Positions 8,806 through 15,817 of a stretch of DNA of 64,000 bases are shown here, piece by piece. Origin of the DNA: Nonomuraea jabiensis (GTDB lineage: Bacteria; Actinomycetota; Actinomycetes; Streptosporangiales; Streptosporangiaceae). A program made the position numbers and the translations under genes. Each line of letters starts with the position of its first letter. Position 1 is the first letter of the stretch. The stretch is taken from positions 8,630,501 to 8,694,500 of the forward strand of contig NZ_JACHMB010000001.1 of NCBI RefSeq assembly GCF_014204795.1. The letters run 5' to 3'. The notes under the pieces are model-generated. The model searched no databases, was not told where the DNA came from, and saw only the letters and a list, made by a program, of their open reading frames with translations.

Positions 8806-9777
8806 ATGTCGTACGCGCCCGCTGGAGGAGCAGACGCGCCGGCCGGCGAGGATCCGGCCGGCACCCGGGCCGCGCGCCGTGGCGTGCCCGGGACGCCGCC
8901 TCCGCGCGCGGAAGCCGTACCTGGCGTCGGGCAGATCGCCGGATTGCGGCCCCGCGCCGACGTCGAGCTCCTCGACGCCCTGGACCGTCACACCCGGCGT
9001 ACGGTGGCCGCCTGGCTGCTGGAGCGGCCCAGCACGGCCACGCGGCAGGCGTGCCTGCAGACCCTGGCCGGGTTCCTGCGCTGGCTGCAGGCCACGGAGC
9101 CGCACGTGGGGCTGCTCGCCGCCACCGGCGCGCACCTGGACGCCTACTGCGAGCAGGCCCGGATCGGCGCGCTCACCGTCGGTGTACGCAACCCCGGCCG
9201 GGCCCTCTCCGGCGCCACCGTGGCCAGGAAACACCGCGCCCTGTCCTCTTTCTACTGGTTCGCCTGGTCGATCGGCGCGATCCGGCAGGGCGACGGCGGC
9301 TCGGCGCCCGCCGGCGAGCCCCAGCCGCTCGCGATCACGCGCGACGAACGGCGGCTGCTGCGCCTCGGCGCCTCCCGGCTGGCCGCGGACGGCCGCGTGG
9401 CGGAGGCGGTGGCCGTCGCCCTGATCGAGGCCACCGGCGCCAGCGTGGCCACGCTGGCCGGTCTGACCAGCGAGGACCTGCACGCCGTGGGTCACGGGTC
9501 GAACAACCCGCTGGTGCTCGTCACCATGCGCGACGATCGAGGGGACGTCGTCACCTTCCCGGTCCCCACCTGGGTCCATCCCTGGCTGAAGGCGTTGAGC
9601 TCCACCCGGGCCGCCGGCGATCTGCTGATCAAGCAGGGCGACGGCCAGCCGGTGAGCGCCGGCTGGCTCACGGCCGCCCTCCGGGACGCCGGGTCCGCCG
9701 GCGGCATCCCGGCGTCGCGGGCCAAGCTGCTGCACCCGCGCAAGCTCCGCGCCGGCACGGCCACCGCACCGGCATGA
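8806..9777 (+). CDS. tyrosine-recombinase-like protein lacking catalytic residues
   Basis: A 323-aa product. After a disordered N-terminus, residues about 60-165 look like a SAM-like core-binding domain of phage integrases (RRTVAAWLLERPSTATRQAC, LAGFLRWL, then SGATVARKHRALSSFYWF). The following part aligns with the catalytic domain: LIEATGASVATLAGLTSEDL occupies the place of box I (TGLRxSEL), but the catalytic Arg is replaced. The segment HPRKLRAGTATA at the C-terminus resembles HxLRHTxAT, with the His replaced, and the protein ends before the nucleophilic Tyr. It should bind DNA-like targets without recombining them, if functional. GTG 8800 is an alternative start. No att sites or mobile-element genes surround it. 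Confidence 0.65.
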   Translation: MSYAPAGGADAPAGEDPAGTRAARRGVPGTPPPRAEAVPGVGQIAGLRPRADVELLDALDRHTRRTVAAWLLERPSTATRQACLQTLAGFLRWLQATEPHVGLLAATGAHLDAYCEQARIGALTVGVRNPGRALSGATVARKHRALSSFYWFAWSIGAIRQGDGGSAPAGEPQPLAITRDERRLLRLGASRLAADGRVAEAVAVALIEATGASVATLAGLTSEDLHAVGHGSNNPLVLVTMRDDRGDVVTFPVPTWVHPWLKALSSTRAAGDLLIKQGDGQPVSAGWLTAALRDAGSAGGIPASRAKLLHPRKLRAGTATAPA

Positions 9778-9793
9778 GCGCGTGCGACCTGGC

Positions 9794-10108
9794 TCAGCGC
9801 GTCTCGTAGAACGTCTGCGCGTCCGGCCTGGCGGTCACCCGGCCCGATTCCGGATCGATCACGTAGGTCATGTCCGGACCCAGTTCCACGCCGGGATCCG
9901 GATGCGCGACGGCAAGGCGCTCCCGGGAGAGACCGGACGGCACTTGCGCCAGAGCCGCCTCGGCCAACTGCTCCGTGGCCAAGGCCGCGTCCGAGCTGAC
10001 GGCGAGGTGCTGGTGCAGGTGGACGACCCGGGAGGACTCGACGTCGTACACCAGGCACCACTGGTGGTGCGGCTCCGCGCCCTCCCGCGCCTCGAAGTGG
10101 GATTCCAT
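9794..10108 (-). CDS. hypothetical protein (104 aa), second gene of a pair
   Basis: An unrecognised small acidic protein beginning MESHFEAREGAEPHHQW and ending with RVTARPDAQTFYETR. It contains VDVESS-type beta segments and a helix SSDAALATEQLAEAALAQV; no signal peptide or membrane helix. The start is firm: GGAGGAG precedes ATG 10108 by two to three bases. It lies 8 bp after the stop of the 109-aa gene on the same strand, so the two are very likely cotranscribed. It is convergent with the recombinase-like gene. No function is assigned. Confidence 0.6.
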   Translation of the reverse strand: MESHFEAREGAEPHHQWCLVYDVESSRVVHLHQHLAVSSDAALATEQLAEAALAQVPSGLSRERLAVAHPDPGVELGPDMTYVIDPESGRVTARPDAQTFYETR

Positions 10109-10116
10109 CACTCCTC

Positions 10117-10446
10117 CTAAGACCAGAAGGTCAGCATCCACCGCGCGGCGGCCCGCGAGTCGACGGCCAGCGCCCCGAACGTGATGCTCGTGACATTCCT
10201 TCGGAAAGCATTCGGATTGAAGACGCCGATCGCCTCGATGTCCCAGTTCTCGACCCCGCTGGCGCTGACGATCTGAGTGATCGCGCACTTCGCCACATGG
10301 AATTCCTTGTTCAGCACCCAGTCCTCGATCAAGGCGATCTCCGCGAAAGTGTCGCGGTTGGCGACCTGAACAGTGACCGTGTGGCTGAATGTCCCGTCGA
10401 AGTCCCGCGCCCACAGCCAGCTTCCACTCTGTCCAGTGACTGGCAC
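10117..10446 (-). CDS. hypothetical protein (109 aa), first gene of a pair
   Basis: An unrecognised protein, rich in predicted beta strand (FSHTVTVQVANRDTFAEIAL, then KCAITQIVSASGVENWDIEA) with Asn/Thr/aromatic residues and no signal peptide. Codon use is less GC-extreme than the neighbours (ATT, TTC and AAT codons are frequent). GTG 10446 has GGGGGG five bases before it. It is followed at 8 bp by the 104-aa gene. A carbohydrate-binding or virion-like beta sandwich is possible but cannot be shown. Confidence 0.6.
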   Translation of the reverse strand: MPVTGQSGSWLWARDFDGTFSHTVTVQVANRDTFAEIALIEDWVLNKEFHVAKCAITQIVSASGVENWDIEAIGVFNPNAFRRNVTSITFGALAVDSRAAARWMLTFWS

Positions 10447-10520
10447 GCTTACCCCCCGGTTGCCGCGATCCCAGACGGTTCGGAATCATCCCCCCGCCTG
10501 TCCTGCGGAAACGTCGTGAC

Positions 10521-11180
10521 CTAGGCGTTGGCGAGGATGATCAGGTTGGTGATGGCGTGGGCGCCGGCGCACAGCGGCAGGTTGCGGCGCCACCAGTAGA
10601 GGCCGACGAAGAGCACCGATCCCACGGCGACCATGGTGAGCGTGGTGGCCCAGCCCGAGCCGGGTACGTGGGAGCCGACGAACACCACGTACGACACGAG
10701 CGCGGCCGGCCAGACCCGCCGGGTGAGGTCGATGAGGCGTTCCATGAGGAAGCCCCGGAAGAAGAGCTCCTCGACGATCGCCGCGTTGACGATCAGGTGG
10801 ACGCTCTGGACGACCGACAGACCGGCCATGATCTGGCCCGACTGCGACGACTCCTGGCCGGAGCCCCCGCCCGCGAGGAGCACGTACAGGGCGACGCCGG
10901 CCACCAGCGCCAGGACGGCCAGCCCGACGGTGATCAGGACGTCCCGCGGGCGCGGGGCGCGCACTCCCACCGACGACAGCGGGCGCTTCTCCACCGCCAG
11001 GACGAAGCCCAGCAGCAGCGCGGCGGCGAGCCAGCGCGACAGCAGGACGACGTCGAAGTTCACCGTGTCGCCGCCGGCCGTCAGCCAGAGCGCGCGCTGC
11101 ACCCCGGTGGGGACGAACCACAGCGCCACCCCGACGGCCAGTGCCACGAGGGGCGGAACGCGCGGGCCGGCGGGGTTCAC
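10521..11180 (-). CDS. CPBP family intramembrane metalloprotease
   Basis: A 219-aa polytopic membrane protein with the Abi/CAAX protease motifs: EELFFRG (motif 1, EExxxR type), then a His in VGSHVPGSGW and a final AHAITN. These Glu and His residues bind the zinc in the membrane. Substrate unknown; family members process peptides or prenylated proteins or confer bacteriocin self-protection. The start GTG 11180 overlaps the stop of the RDD gene (GTGA), so it is translationally coupled as the last gene of padR-RDD-CPBP. Confidence 0.9.
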   Translation of the reverse strand: MNPAGPRVPPLVALAVGVALWFVPTGVQRALWLTAGGDTVNFDVVLLSRWLAAALLLGFVLAVEKRPLSSVGVRAPRPRDVLITVGLAVLALVAGVALYVLLAGGGSGQESSQSGQIMAGLSVVQSVHLIVNAAIVEELFFRGFLMERLIDLTRRVWPAALVSYVVFVGSHVPGSGWATTLTMVAVGSVLFVGLYWWRRNLPLCAGAHAITNLIILANA

Positions 11181-11896
11181 CGGGTCTGCCCGGCGGGGAC
11201 GGCGGCCACGACCTTGGTCCCGACCAGGCGATCGAGCAGCCGTCGCCGGTCGCCCCACAGGACGGGGGCCCAGTCCAGCCAGGCGAACGGCCCCAGCAGC
11301 AGGCTGAGCCTGCGCACGATGCCGGCGACCGGATTGACGCGCAGCCCGGCCTCGGTCACCACCCGTAATTTCATGGCGCGCTTGCCCGGCGTCGTGCCGG
11401 TCCACGCCTCCAGCAGCCCCAGGCCGACGATCGACCAGGCCAGGGCGAGCGGGACGCCCAGGGTGTAGAGCAGCCCGGCGGCGTCGTAGGCGGCGACTGC
11501 GCACCCCTGGGGTGCGGAGGACACGCAGACATCGCCGACCTTGACGTACACGTAGGGCGGGAACGCCAGGCTGAACCCGCCTGCCTGCTCCGCCACCCGC
11601 GCCAGCCCCTGGACGAGCAGCGCGATCGTGACGCCGACGAGCGGCAGGTTGTCGATCAGTACGGCGACGAACCGCACGTCCACGCGGGCGGGCGGCGCGG
11701 GATTGGACTCGGCGAAGGCGGCCGCCGCCTCCTCCGGGGTGCCGAGCCGGCTCAGGGCCTCGGCCAGCTCGCCCGCCTCCGCCGCGTCGGACAGGTGATC
11801 GACGAGCTCCGCCTTCGCCCTCTCCCGGGCCGGACCGGTCAGGTGCCGTCCGGCCCTTTCCGCGTAGTCGTCGATGATCTGCTGTTCGTCGCTCAT
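11177..11896 (-). CDS. RDD family membrane protein with HAAS-like N-terminus
   Basis: A 239-aa protein. Residues 1-65 are a cytosolic helical HAAS-like domain (IIDDYAERAGRHLTGPARER, AELVDHLSDAAEAGELAEAL), often encoded next to padR. An RDD domain follows, beginning VRFVAVLIDNLP, with TTPGKRAMKLRVV near the C-terminus. Several membrane helices. Likely an ion or osmolyte-related membrane protein under PadR control. Start ATG 11896 overlaps the padR stop by ATGA, and its own stop overlaps the next start (GTGA). Confidence 0.9.
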   Translation of the reverse strand: MSDEQQIIDDYAERAGRHLTGPARERAKAELVDHLSDAAEAGELAEALSRLGTPEEAAAAFAESNPAPPARVDVRFVAVLIDNLPLVGVTIALLVQGLARVAEQAGGFSLAFPPYVYVKVGDVCVSSAPQGCAVAAYDAAGLLYTLGVPLALAWSIVGLGLLEAWTGTTPGKRAMKLRVVTEAGLRVNPVAGIVRRLSLLLGPFAWLDWAPVLWGDRRRLLDRLVGTKVVAAVPAGQTR

Positions 11897-12279
11897 TCCT
11901 GCACCTCGCCAAGGGTGTCGAGTAGCTGTCGCATGGCGTCCACCAGGCCGCTCCACTCGGCCCGCAACATGGCGAGGTATGTGCGACCGTCCGGGGTGAT
12001 GACGTAGTACTTGCGCGGCCTGGCCCGCCCTTCCGCCTCCCAGGTCGCGAGGATGTGGCCGGCGTCCTCGAGCCGGTGCAGCAGCGGGTAGAGCGTGCCC
12101 TCCTTGACCTCCAGGACCCCCTCACCCGCCTGCCGCAGCAGCTTCAGCAGCTCGTAGCCGTACCGGCGGCGGACGTCGAGGACGGACAGCACGGCCAGCT
12201 CGGTCGTGCCCCGCGCGAGCTCGCGGCGCAGGCGGGCGACGGTGGCCGAGCCCGGTGCCCCCTCGGTGTCCTCAGGCAT
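11893..12279 (-). CDS. PadR family transcriptional regulator
   Basis: A 128-aa winged-helix repressor with the PadR hallmarks LSVLDVRRRYGYELLKLL, VKEGTLYPLLHRLEDAG and RKYYVITPDGR, followed by the C-terminal dimerising helix. First gene of a three-gene operon with the HAAS/RDD and CPBP genes. ATG 12279 is chosen over an upstream frame extension because a promoter (TTGTCA-17-TACATT) ends six bases before it, giving a leaderless mRNA. The promoter lies inside an inverted repeat that is very probably the PadR operator, giving autoregulation. Confidence 0.92.
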   Translation of the reverse strand: MPEDTEGAPGSATVARLRRELARGTTELAVLSVLDVRRRYGYELLKLLRQAGEGVLEVKEGTLYPLLHRLEDAGHILATWEAEGRARPRKYYVITPDGRTYLAMLRAEWSGLVDAMRQLLDTLGEVQE

Positions 12280-12285
12280 ACCAGC

Positions 12286-12328
12286 AATGTACGACCCGAT
12301 GCCTTGCGTGACAAGGTATCGGGTCGTA
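12286..12328 (-). promoter_or_regulatory. leaderless padR promoter embedded in an 11-bp inverted repeat (operator)
   Basis: On the minus strand the -35 TTGTCA (12314-12309) and -10 TACATT (12291-12286) are 17 bases apart, and the -10 ends six bases before ATG 12279. Two perfect 11-bp arms, TACGACCCGAT at 12290-12300 and its complement at 12318-12328, overlap the -10 and flank the -35. A second inverted repeat CCTTG-5-CAAGG lies between them. The layout predicts repression by steric block. Confidence 0.75.
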
Positions 12329-12476
12329 TCAGGATCAGGCCGGCGGCGACCTGTCACAGACCGGTCGAGGCTGAGTCAGCATTTGTCCCGCCATTGCCGA
12401 GCCGTCTTCTACGCCGTCCCGTCCCGTGTCTAAAAGGGAGCGTTGCTGATCCGCGTCGCGAAGGCCGGGGGACACG

Positions 12477-14162
12477 TTGACCACCAAACTTGGACGTACA
12501 GCCGCCGGTGCGGCCCTGATCGTCGCCATGCTCGTACCGGGCCAGGCCGTCGCCACCCCCGAAAGCCCGCCCGCGGCGGCCGCGCCGCCGCGTCCGCTGA
12601 CCCTGGTGCTGGACGGAAGCTCGTTCTCGCTCCGGGACGCCTTCGCGGTCCTCGCCGGCCGCCCCGTCACCGCACAGCTCGCGGCGACCGTGCCGGCGAC
12701 CATGAACCAGACGCGGCAGGGGGCGCTGGCCGCCCTGGCCAACCAGCGCGTGTACGGCTGGAACCAGGCGCTCGGGCCGCTGAAGGACCGCCCGCTCTCG
12801 CCCGAGCAGGCCGAGCAGTTCCAGCGCAACGTCCTGCGCTCCCACGCCGCGGGCGTCGGCGAGCCGCTGCCCGACAACGTGGCCAAGCTGGCCCTGATCC
12901 TCAAGGCGAACCAGATGGCCAGGGGAACGTACGGGGTGCGGCCCGAGGTGCCGCAGCGCCTGCTGTCCATGGTCAACGCCGGAGTCATACCGCGCATGCC
13001 GCAGATCGGGTCGCTGGGCACCGGGGACCTGCAGCCGCAGGCCGCCGCGGGGCTCGCGGCGGCCGGCGAGAACGCGCCCGTACGCTACCTGGGCCGCGAG
13101 GGGCCCGCTTCCGAGATCCTGCCGCAGGCCGGGCTGCCCAGGGACTTCGTGTTCCAGGCGGGGGAGGCGCTGCCCATCATCAGCGGCAGCACCGTCGTGG
13201 CCGCCATGCTGATGAACGCCGTCTACCGGGCCACCACGCTCGCCGACCAGGCGGAGGGCGCCTTCGCCCTGTTCATGGAGGCGACCAGGGCCGAGCAGGG
13301 CTCGCTCGACGCGCGTACCCACAAGGAACGCCACATCCCCGAGGAGGACGCGGTGGCCACGCGGCTGCGCGCGATGGTCGCGGGCTCGGGCTGGATGACG
13401 GAGGAGGGCCGCAAGCGCCTCGACCCGGCGAACTACGAGCCCCGCATCCAGGACGCGGTCTCGGTGCGCGCGGCGCCGCACATCCTGGCCGGCCTGCGGC
13501 ACGCGCTGGCCGAGGCACGCCGCGCCCTGGTGCGCGAGGCCAACTCCTCGACCTCCAACCCGCTGGTCTTCCTGCGGCCGGACGGGCAGGGGTACGAGTT
13601 CGTGATGGGCGGCAACTGGGACGCCTCCGTCATGGGACACCTGGCCGACACCCTGAACGCGGAGATCACCGACGTCGGGGTGCTGTCGCAGGAGCTGTCG
13701 GGGCGGCTGCTGTCGCCCAGGTGGAGCTACGGCCTGCCCGCCAACCTCGCCGGCGGGACCGTCGGCCTCAACTCCGGCATGGTGCAGGTGCAGACGGTGG
13801 CCGCCGCGCTGGTCCCGGAGATGCAGGTCAGGGCCACACCGGCGGGAACGCTGTCCCGGCCGGTCAAGGACGGGCAGGAGGACCACAACACGATGGCGAT
13901 GGCCTCGGTCAGGCACCTGCAGCAGAACCTGGACCGGCTCGGGGTCGTCCTGGCCGTCCAGTACATGATGGCGGCCCAGGGCATCGACCTCATCGCGCAG
14001 AAGATGCAGGGCCTGCCGCTCGGCGCCGTCACGCGGTCCCTGCACGCGGAGCTCCGGCAGCACATCGCGCCTCTGGGCGACGACCGCTACCTGACTCCGG
14101 ACCTGGAGCGCGCCGTCTGGCTCGTACGCAACCGCCGCCTCGTGCCGTCCACCGCCGCCTGA
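12477..14162 (+). CDS. secreted aromatic amino acid (histidine) ammonia-lyase homologue with altered MIO motif
   Basis: A 561-aa HAL/PAL-fold protein preceded by a Sec signal peptide (KLGRTAAGAALIVAMLVPG, likely cleavage after AVA near residue 26). Conserved family features are VYGWN (Tyr93), VLRSHAAGVGEPLP, QDAVSVRAAPH, NSSTSNPLVF, LNSGMVQVQTVAAAL and EDHNTMAMASVR. The place where the family has GSVGASGDL reads GSLGTGDL (residues 178-185): one residue is missing and Ala-Ser-Gly, which cyclises to the MIO electrophile, is reduced to Thr-Gly. Normal MIO chemistry is therefore not expected. TTG 12477 is chosen as start because GGGGGA lies about five bases upstream and the signal peptide begins there. 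It could be a binding protein or a lyase with different chemistry. Confidence 0.85.
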   Translation: MTTKLGRTAAGAALIVAMLVPGQAVATPESPPAAAAPPRPLTLVLDGSSFSLRDAFAVLAGRPVTAQLAATVPATMNQTRQGALAALANQRVYGWNQALGPLKDRPLSPEQAEQFQRNVLRSHAAGVGEPLPDNVAKLALILKANQMARGTYGVRPEVPQRLLSMVNAGVIPRMPQIGSLGTGDLQPQAAAGLAAAGENAPVRYLGREGPASEILPQAGLPRDFVFQAGEALPIISGSTVVAAMLMNAVYRATTLADQAEGAFALFMEATRAEQGSLDARTHKERHIPEEDAVATRLRAMVAGSGWMTEEGRKRLDPANYEPRIQDAVSVRAAPHILAGLRHALAEARRALVREANSSTSNPLVFLRPDGQGYEFVMGGNWDASVMGHLADTLNAEITDVGVLSQELSGRLLSPRWSYGLPANLAGGTVGLNSGMVQVQTVAAALVPEMQVRATPAGTLSRPVKDGQEDHNTMAMASVRHLQQNLDRLGVVLAVQYMMAAQGIDLIAQKMQGLPLGAVTRSLHAELRQHIAPLGDDRYLTPDLERAVWLVRNRRLVPSTAA

Positions 14163-14168
14163 CGCCGC

Positions 14169-14407
14169 TCACCCGGACCGGTCCCGTCGATCTTGCGCCC
14201 GCTCTCTGCCCGCGCGGGCCAGCGCGTTCTCGGCCTGCGCGGCCAGGCGGGCGACGAGATCGGCCGCGCCCGGCAGGTCCGTGATGAGGTCTACGGCCTC
14301 GCCGGCCCACACCGGCAACGGGGGTACCTCCCCACGCGCCACGGCCTCCCGGTACTCCTGCCTGGCCTCGGAGTCCGCGGCCAGGTCCGCCTCCCGGCCC
14401 AGCCATC
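14169..14407 (-). pseudogene. 3' remnant of the nitronate monooxygenase gene
   Basis: On the minus strand this frame reads WLGREADLAADSEARQEYRE, then VPPLPVWAGEAVDLITDLP and VARLAAQAENALARA, ending TGA at 14169-14171. This is the normal C-terminal end of actinobacterial nitronate monooxygenases. It continues the gene interrupted at 15818 once the TnpB element (14408-15817) is removed. It has no start signal of its own. It is convergent with the lyase-like gene, with 6 bp between the stops. Confidence 0.85.
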
Positions 14408-14424
14408 AGAGTCTCCCGAGGGAA

Positions 14425-14444
14425 CCGTCGTCTTCAGGCGACGG
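14425..14444 (+). repeat. left-end hairpin of the TnpB element
   Basis: CCGTCG and CGACGG pair around an eight-base loop, 17 bases inside the left border. Subterminal hairpins of this kind are recognised by the Y1 transposase TnpA in IS200/IS605 elements. Confidence 0.55.
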
Positions 14445-14577
14445 GGGGAATGGGGAGCGGGAGGGCCGCCACGGCCAGAGGGTGCCTTGACCTGTCAGGT
14501 CCGCGGGTCACAGATGTCCTTCCGGGTTTTGTCGGTGCCGGCCGATATCGTGGTGGTCTCGTTACCGAGCGTGGGGG

Positions 14578-15780
14578 GTGGGTGTGCGCAGGTCGTTCAA
14601 GTTCCTGCTGCGCCCCACCGGCAAGCAGGCCGCCGCGCTCGCGCAGTGCCTGGAGGACCACCGGGAGTTGTACAACGCGGCTCTTGAACACCGCCGTACG
14701 GCCTACCGTAAAGCCGGGGTGACGGTGCGTTACGGGGAGCAGTCGGCGGAGCTGAAGCACATCCGCGCCGACGACCCCGGCGGTCAGGGCCGGTGGTCGT
14801 TCTCCTCCCAGCAGGCCACCCTCCGCAGGCTGGACAAGGCGTACCGGGCGTTCTTCGATCGCGTCAAAGCAGGCCGCACGCCAGGGTTCCCGCGTTTCAA
14901 AGGGCGAGGCTGGTTCGACACGGTCGAGTGGCCCAAGGACGGTGACGGCTGCCGGTGGGACTCCCAGCCACACCACCCGGCCGCGACCTACGTGCGGTTG
15001 CAGGGCATCGGTCATGTGCGGGTCCACCAGCACCGCCGGGTGCTGGGCACCGTCAAGACGATCAGCGTCAAGCGGGAAGGCGCCCGCTGGTTCGTCGTGC
15101 TGTCGTGTGATGAGGTGCCCGCACCCACCCTTCCCGCCACGGGCGCGGTCGCGGGTGTTGACGTGGGTGTCGCCTGGCTGGCCACGACCAGCGACGGCGA
15201 CCACCTCGACAACCAGCGCCACCTCGCCACCTCCGCGAGCCGTCTGGCAGCGGCCCAGCGGAAGCTCGCCGGTAAGAAGCGAGGATCCAAGCGGCGCGGT
15301 AAGGCCGTCGCGCGGGTGGCGGCCTTGCACGCCAGGGTGCGGCGGCAACGCCTTGATGCGGCGCACAAGGCCGCGCTTGCGCTGGTTCGCGGCTATGACG
15401 TGATCGTGCACGTAGCGCTGAATGTGGCGGGCATGACCCGGCGTGCCGCGCCCAAACCGGACGGCGAAGGCGGCTACCTGGCCAACGGCCAGTCGGCTAA
15501 ATCCGGGCTGAACAAGAGCATTCTCGACGCGGGCTGGTCGGCGTTCTTGACGATCCTGTCGCACAAGGCTGAAAGCGCCGGTCGACAGCTGATCGCGGTG
15601 AACCCCGCCAACACCTCCCGTACGTGCCCGCGCTGCGGGCACTGCGCGAAGGACAACCGCGTCACCCAGGCCGTTTTCCGGTGTACGGGGTGCGGGTTTT
15701 GCGGGCACGCCGACGTGAACGCGGCGATCAACATCTTGAGGGCAGGGCTTGCCCTTCGTGAGGCTGCGCGAGCGGCTTAG
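14578..15780 (+). CDS. tnpB: TnpB RNA-guided nuclease homologue with substituted RuvC-II glutamate
   Basis: A 400-aa OrfB/TnpB protein. The N-terminal wedge/REC part includes FPRFKGRGWFDTVEW. The RuvC part has Asp195 in GVDVGVAW (RuvC-I) and Asp379 in GHADVNAA (RuvC-III), with a zinc ribbon CPRCGHC and CTGC between. The RuvC-II site, normally VIVHEDL or VVEDL, reads VIVHVALNVAGM: Glu is Val279 and the next Asp is Ala280. Loss of this Glu is expected to abolish DNA cleavage while leaving RNA-guided binding possible. GTG 14578 is given; GTG 14584, six bases on, has a better-spaced GGGGGG. It is the only gene of the element. Confidence 0.88.
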   Translation: MGVRRSFKFLLRPTGKQAAALAQCLEDHRELYNAALEHRRTAYRKAGVTVRYGEQSAELKHIRADDPGGQGRWSFSSQQATLRRLDKAYRAFFDRVKAGRTPGFPRFKGRGWFDTVEWPKDGDGCRWDSQPHHPAATYVRLQGIGHVRVHQHRRVLGTVKTISVKREGARWFVVLSCDEVPAPTLPATGAVAGVDVGVAWLATTSDGDHLDNQRHLATSASRLAAAQRKLAGKKRGSKRRGKAVARVAALHARVRRQRLDAAHKAALALVRGYDVIVHVALNVAGMTRRAAPKPDGEGGYLANGQSAKSGLNKSILDAGWSAFLTILSHKAESAGRQLIAVNPANTSRTCPRCGHCAKDNRVTQAVFRCTGCGFCGHADVNAAINILRAGLALREAARAA

Positions 15781-15817
15781 CGAGAAGCCGCTCCCTTCAG
15801 GGAGCGGAGGAGTCACT
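15781..15817 (+). ncRNA. candidate omega-RNA 3' scaffold at the right end of the TnpB element
   Basis: In TnpB elements the guide RNA spans the 3' end of tnpB and the right end, and the guide is the flanking DNA. Here a perfect 8-bp hairpin (CCGCTCCC, loop TTCA, GGGAGCGG; 15788-15807) lies 10 bases before the inferred border. The guide would start at 15818 in the nitronate monooxygenase sequence. The 5' end of the RNA cannot be placed by eye. Confidence 0.45.

Larger units (their letters stand above)
14408..15817 (+). mobile_element. TnpB-only insertion element (IS605/IS1341 type), about 1.41 kb
   Basis: The borders come from rebuilding the split gene. Joining ...GCCATC (to 14407) to GATCGATG... 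(from 15818) restores the frame HPFIDRWLGREADL, the family consensus. There is no target duplication and no terminal inverted repeat, as in IS200/IS605 elements. Both ends carry hairpins (14425-14444 and 15788-15807). The only gene is tnpB; no TnpA transposase is present, so movement must have used one in trans. Exact borders may shift by a base or two. Confidence 0.82.

Noticed and set aside
8806..9777. Integrase marking an integrative element
   Set aside because: Catalytic residues are missing, and no tRNA, att repeats, excisionase or replication genes are found nearby.
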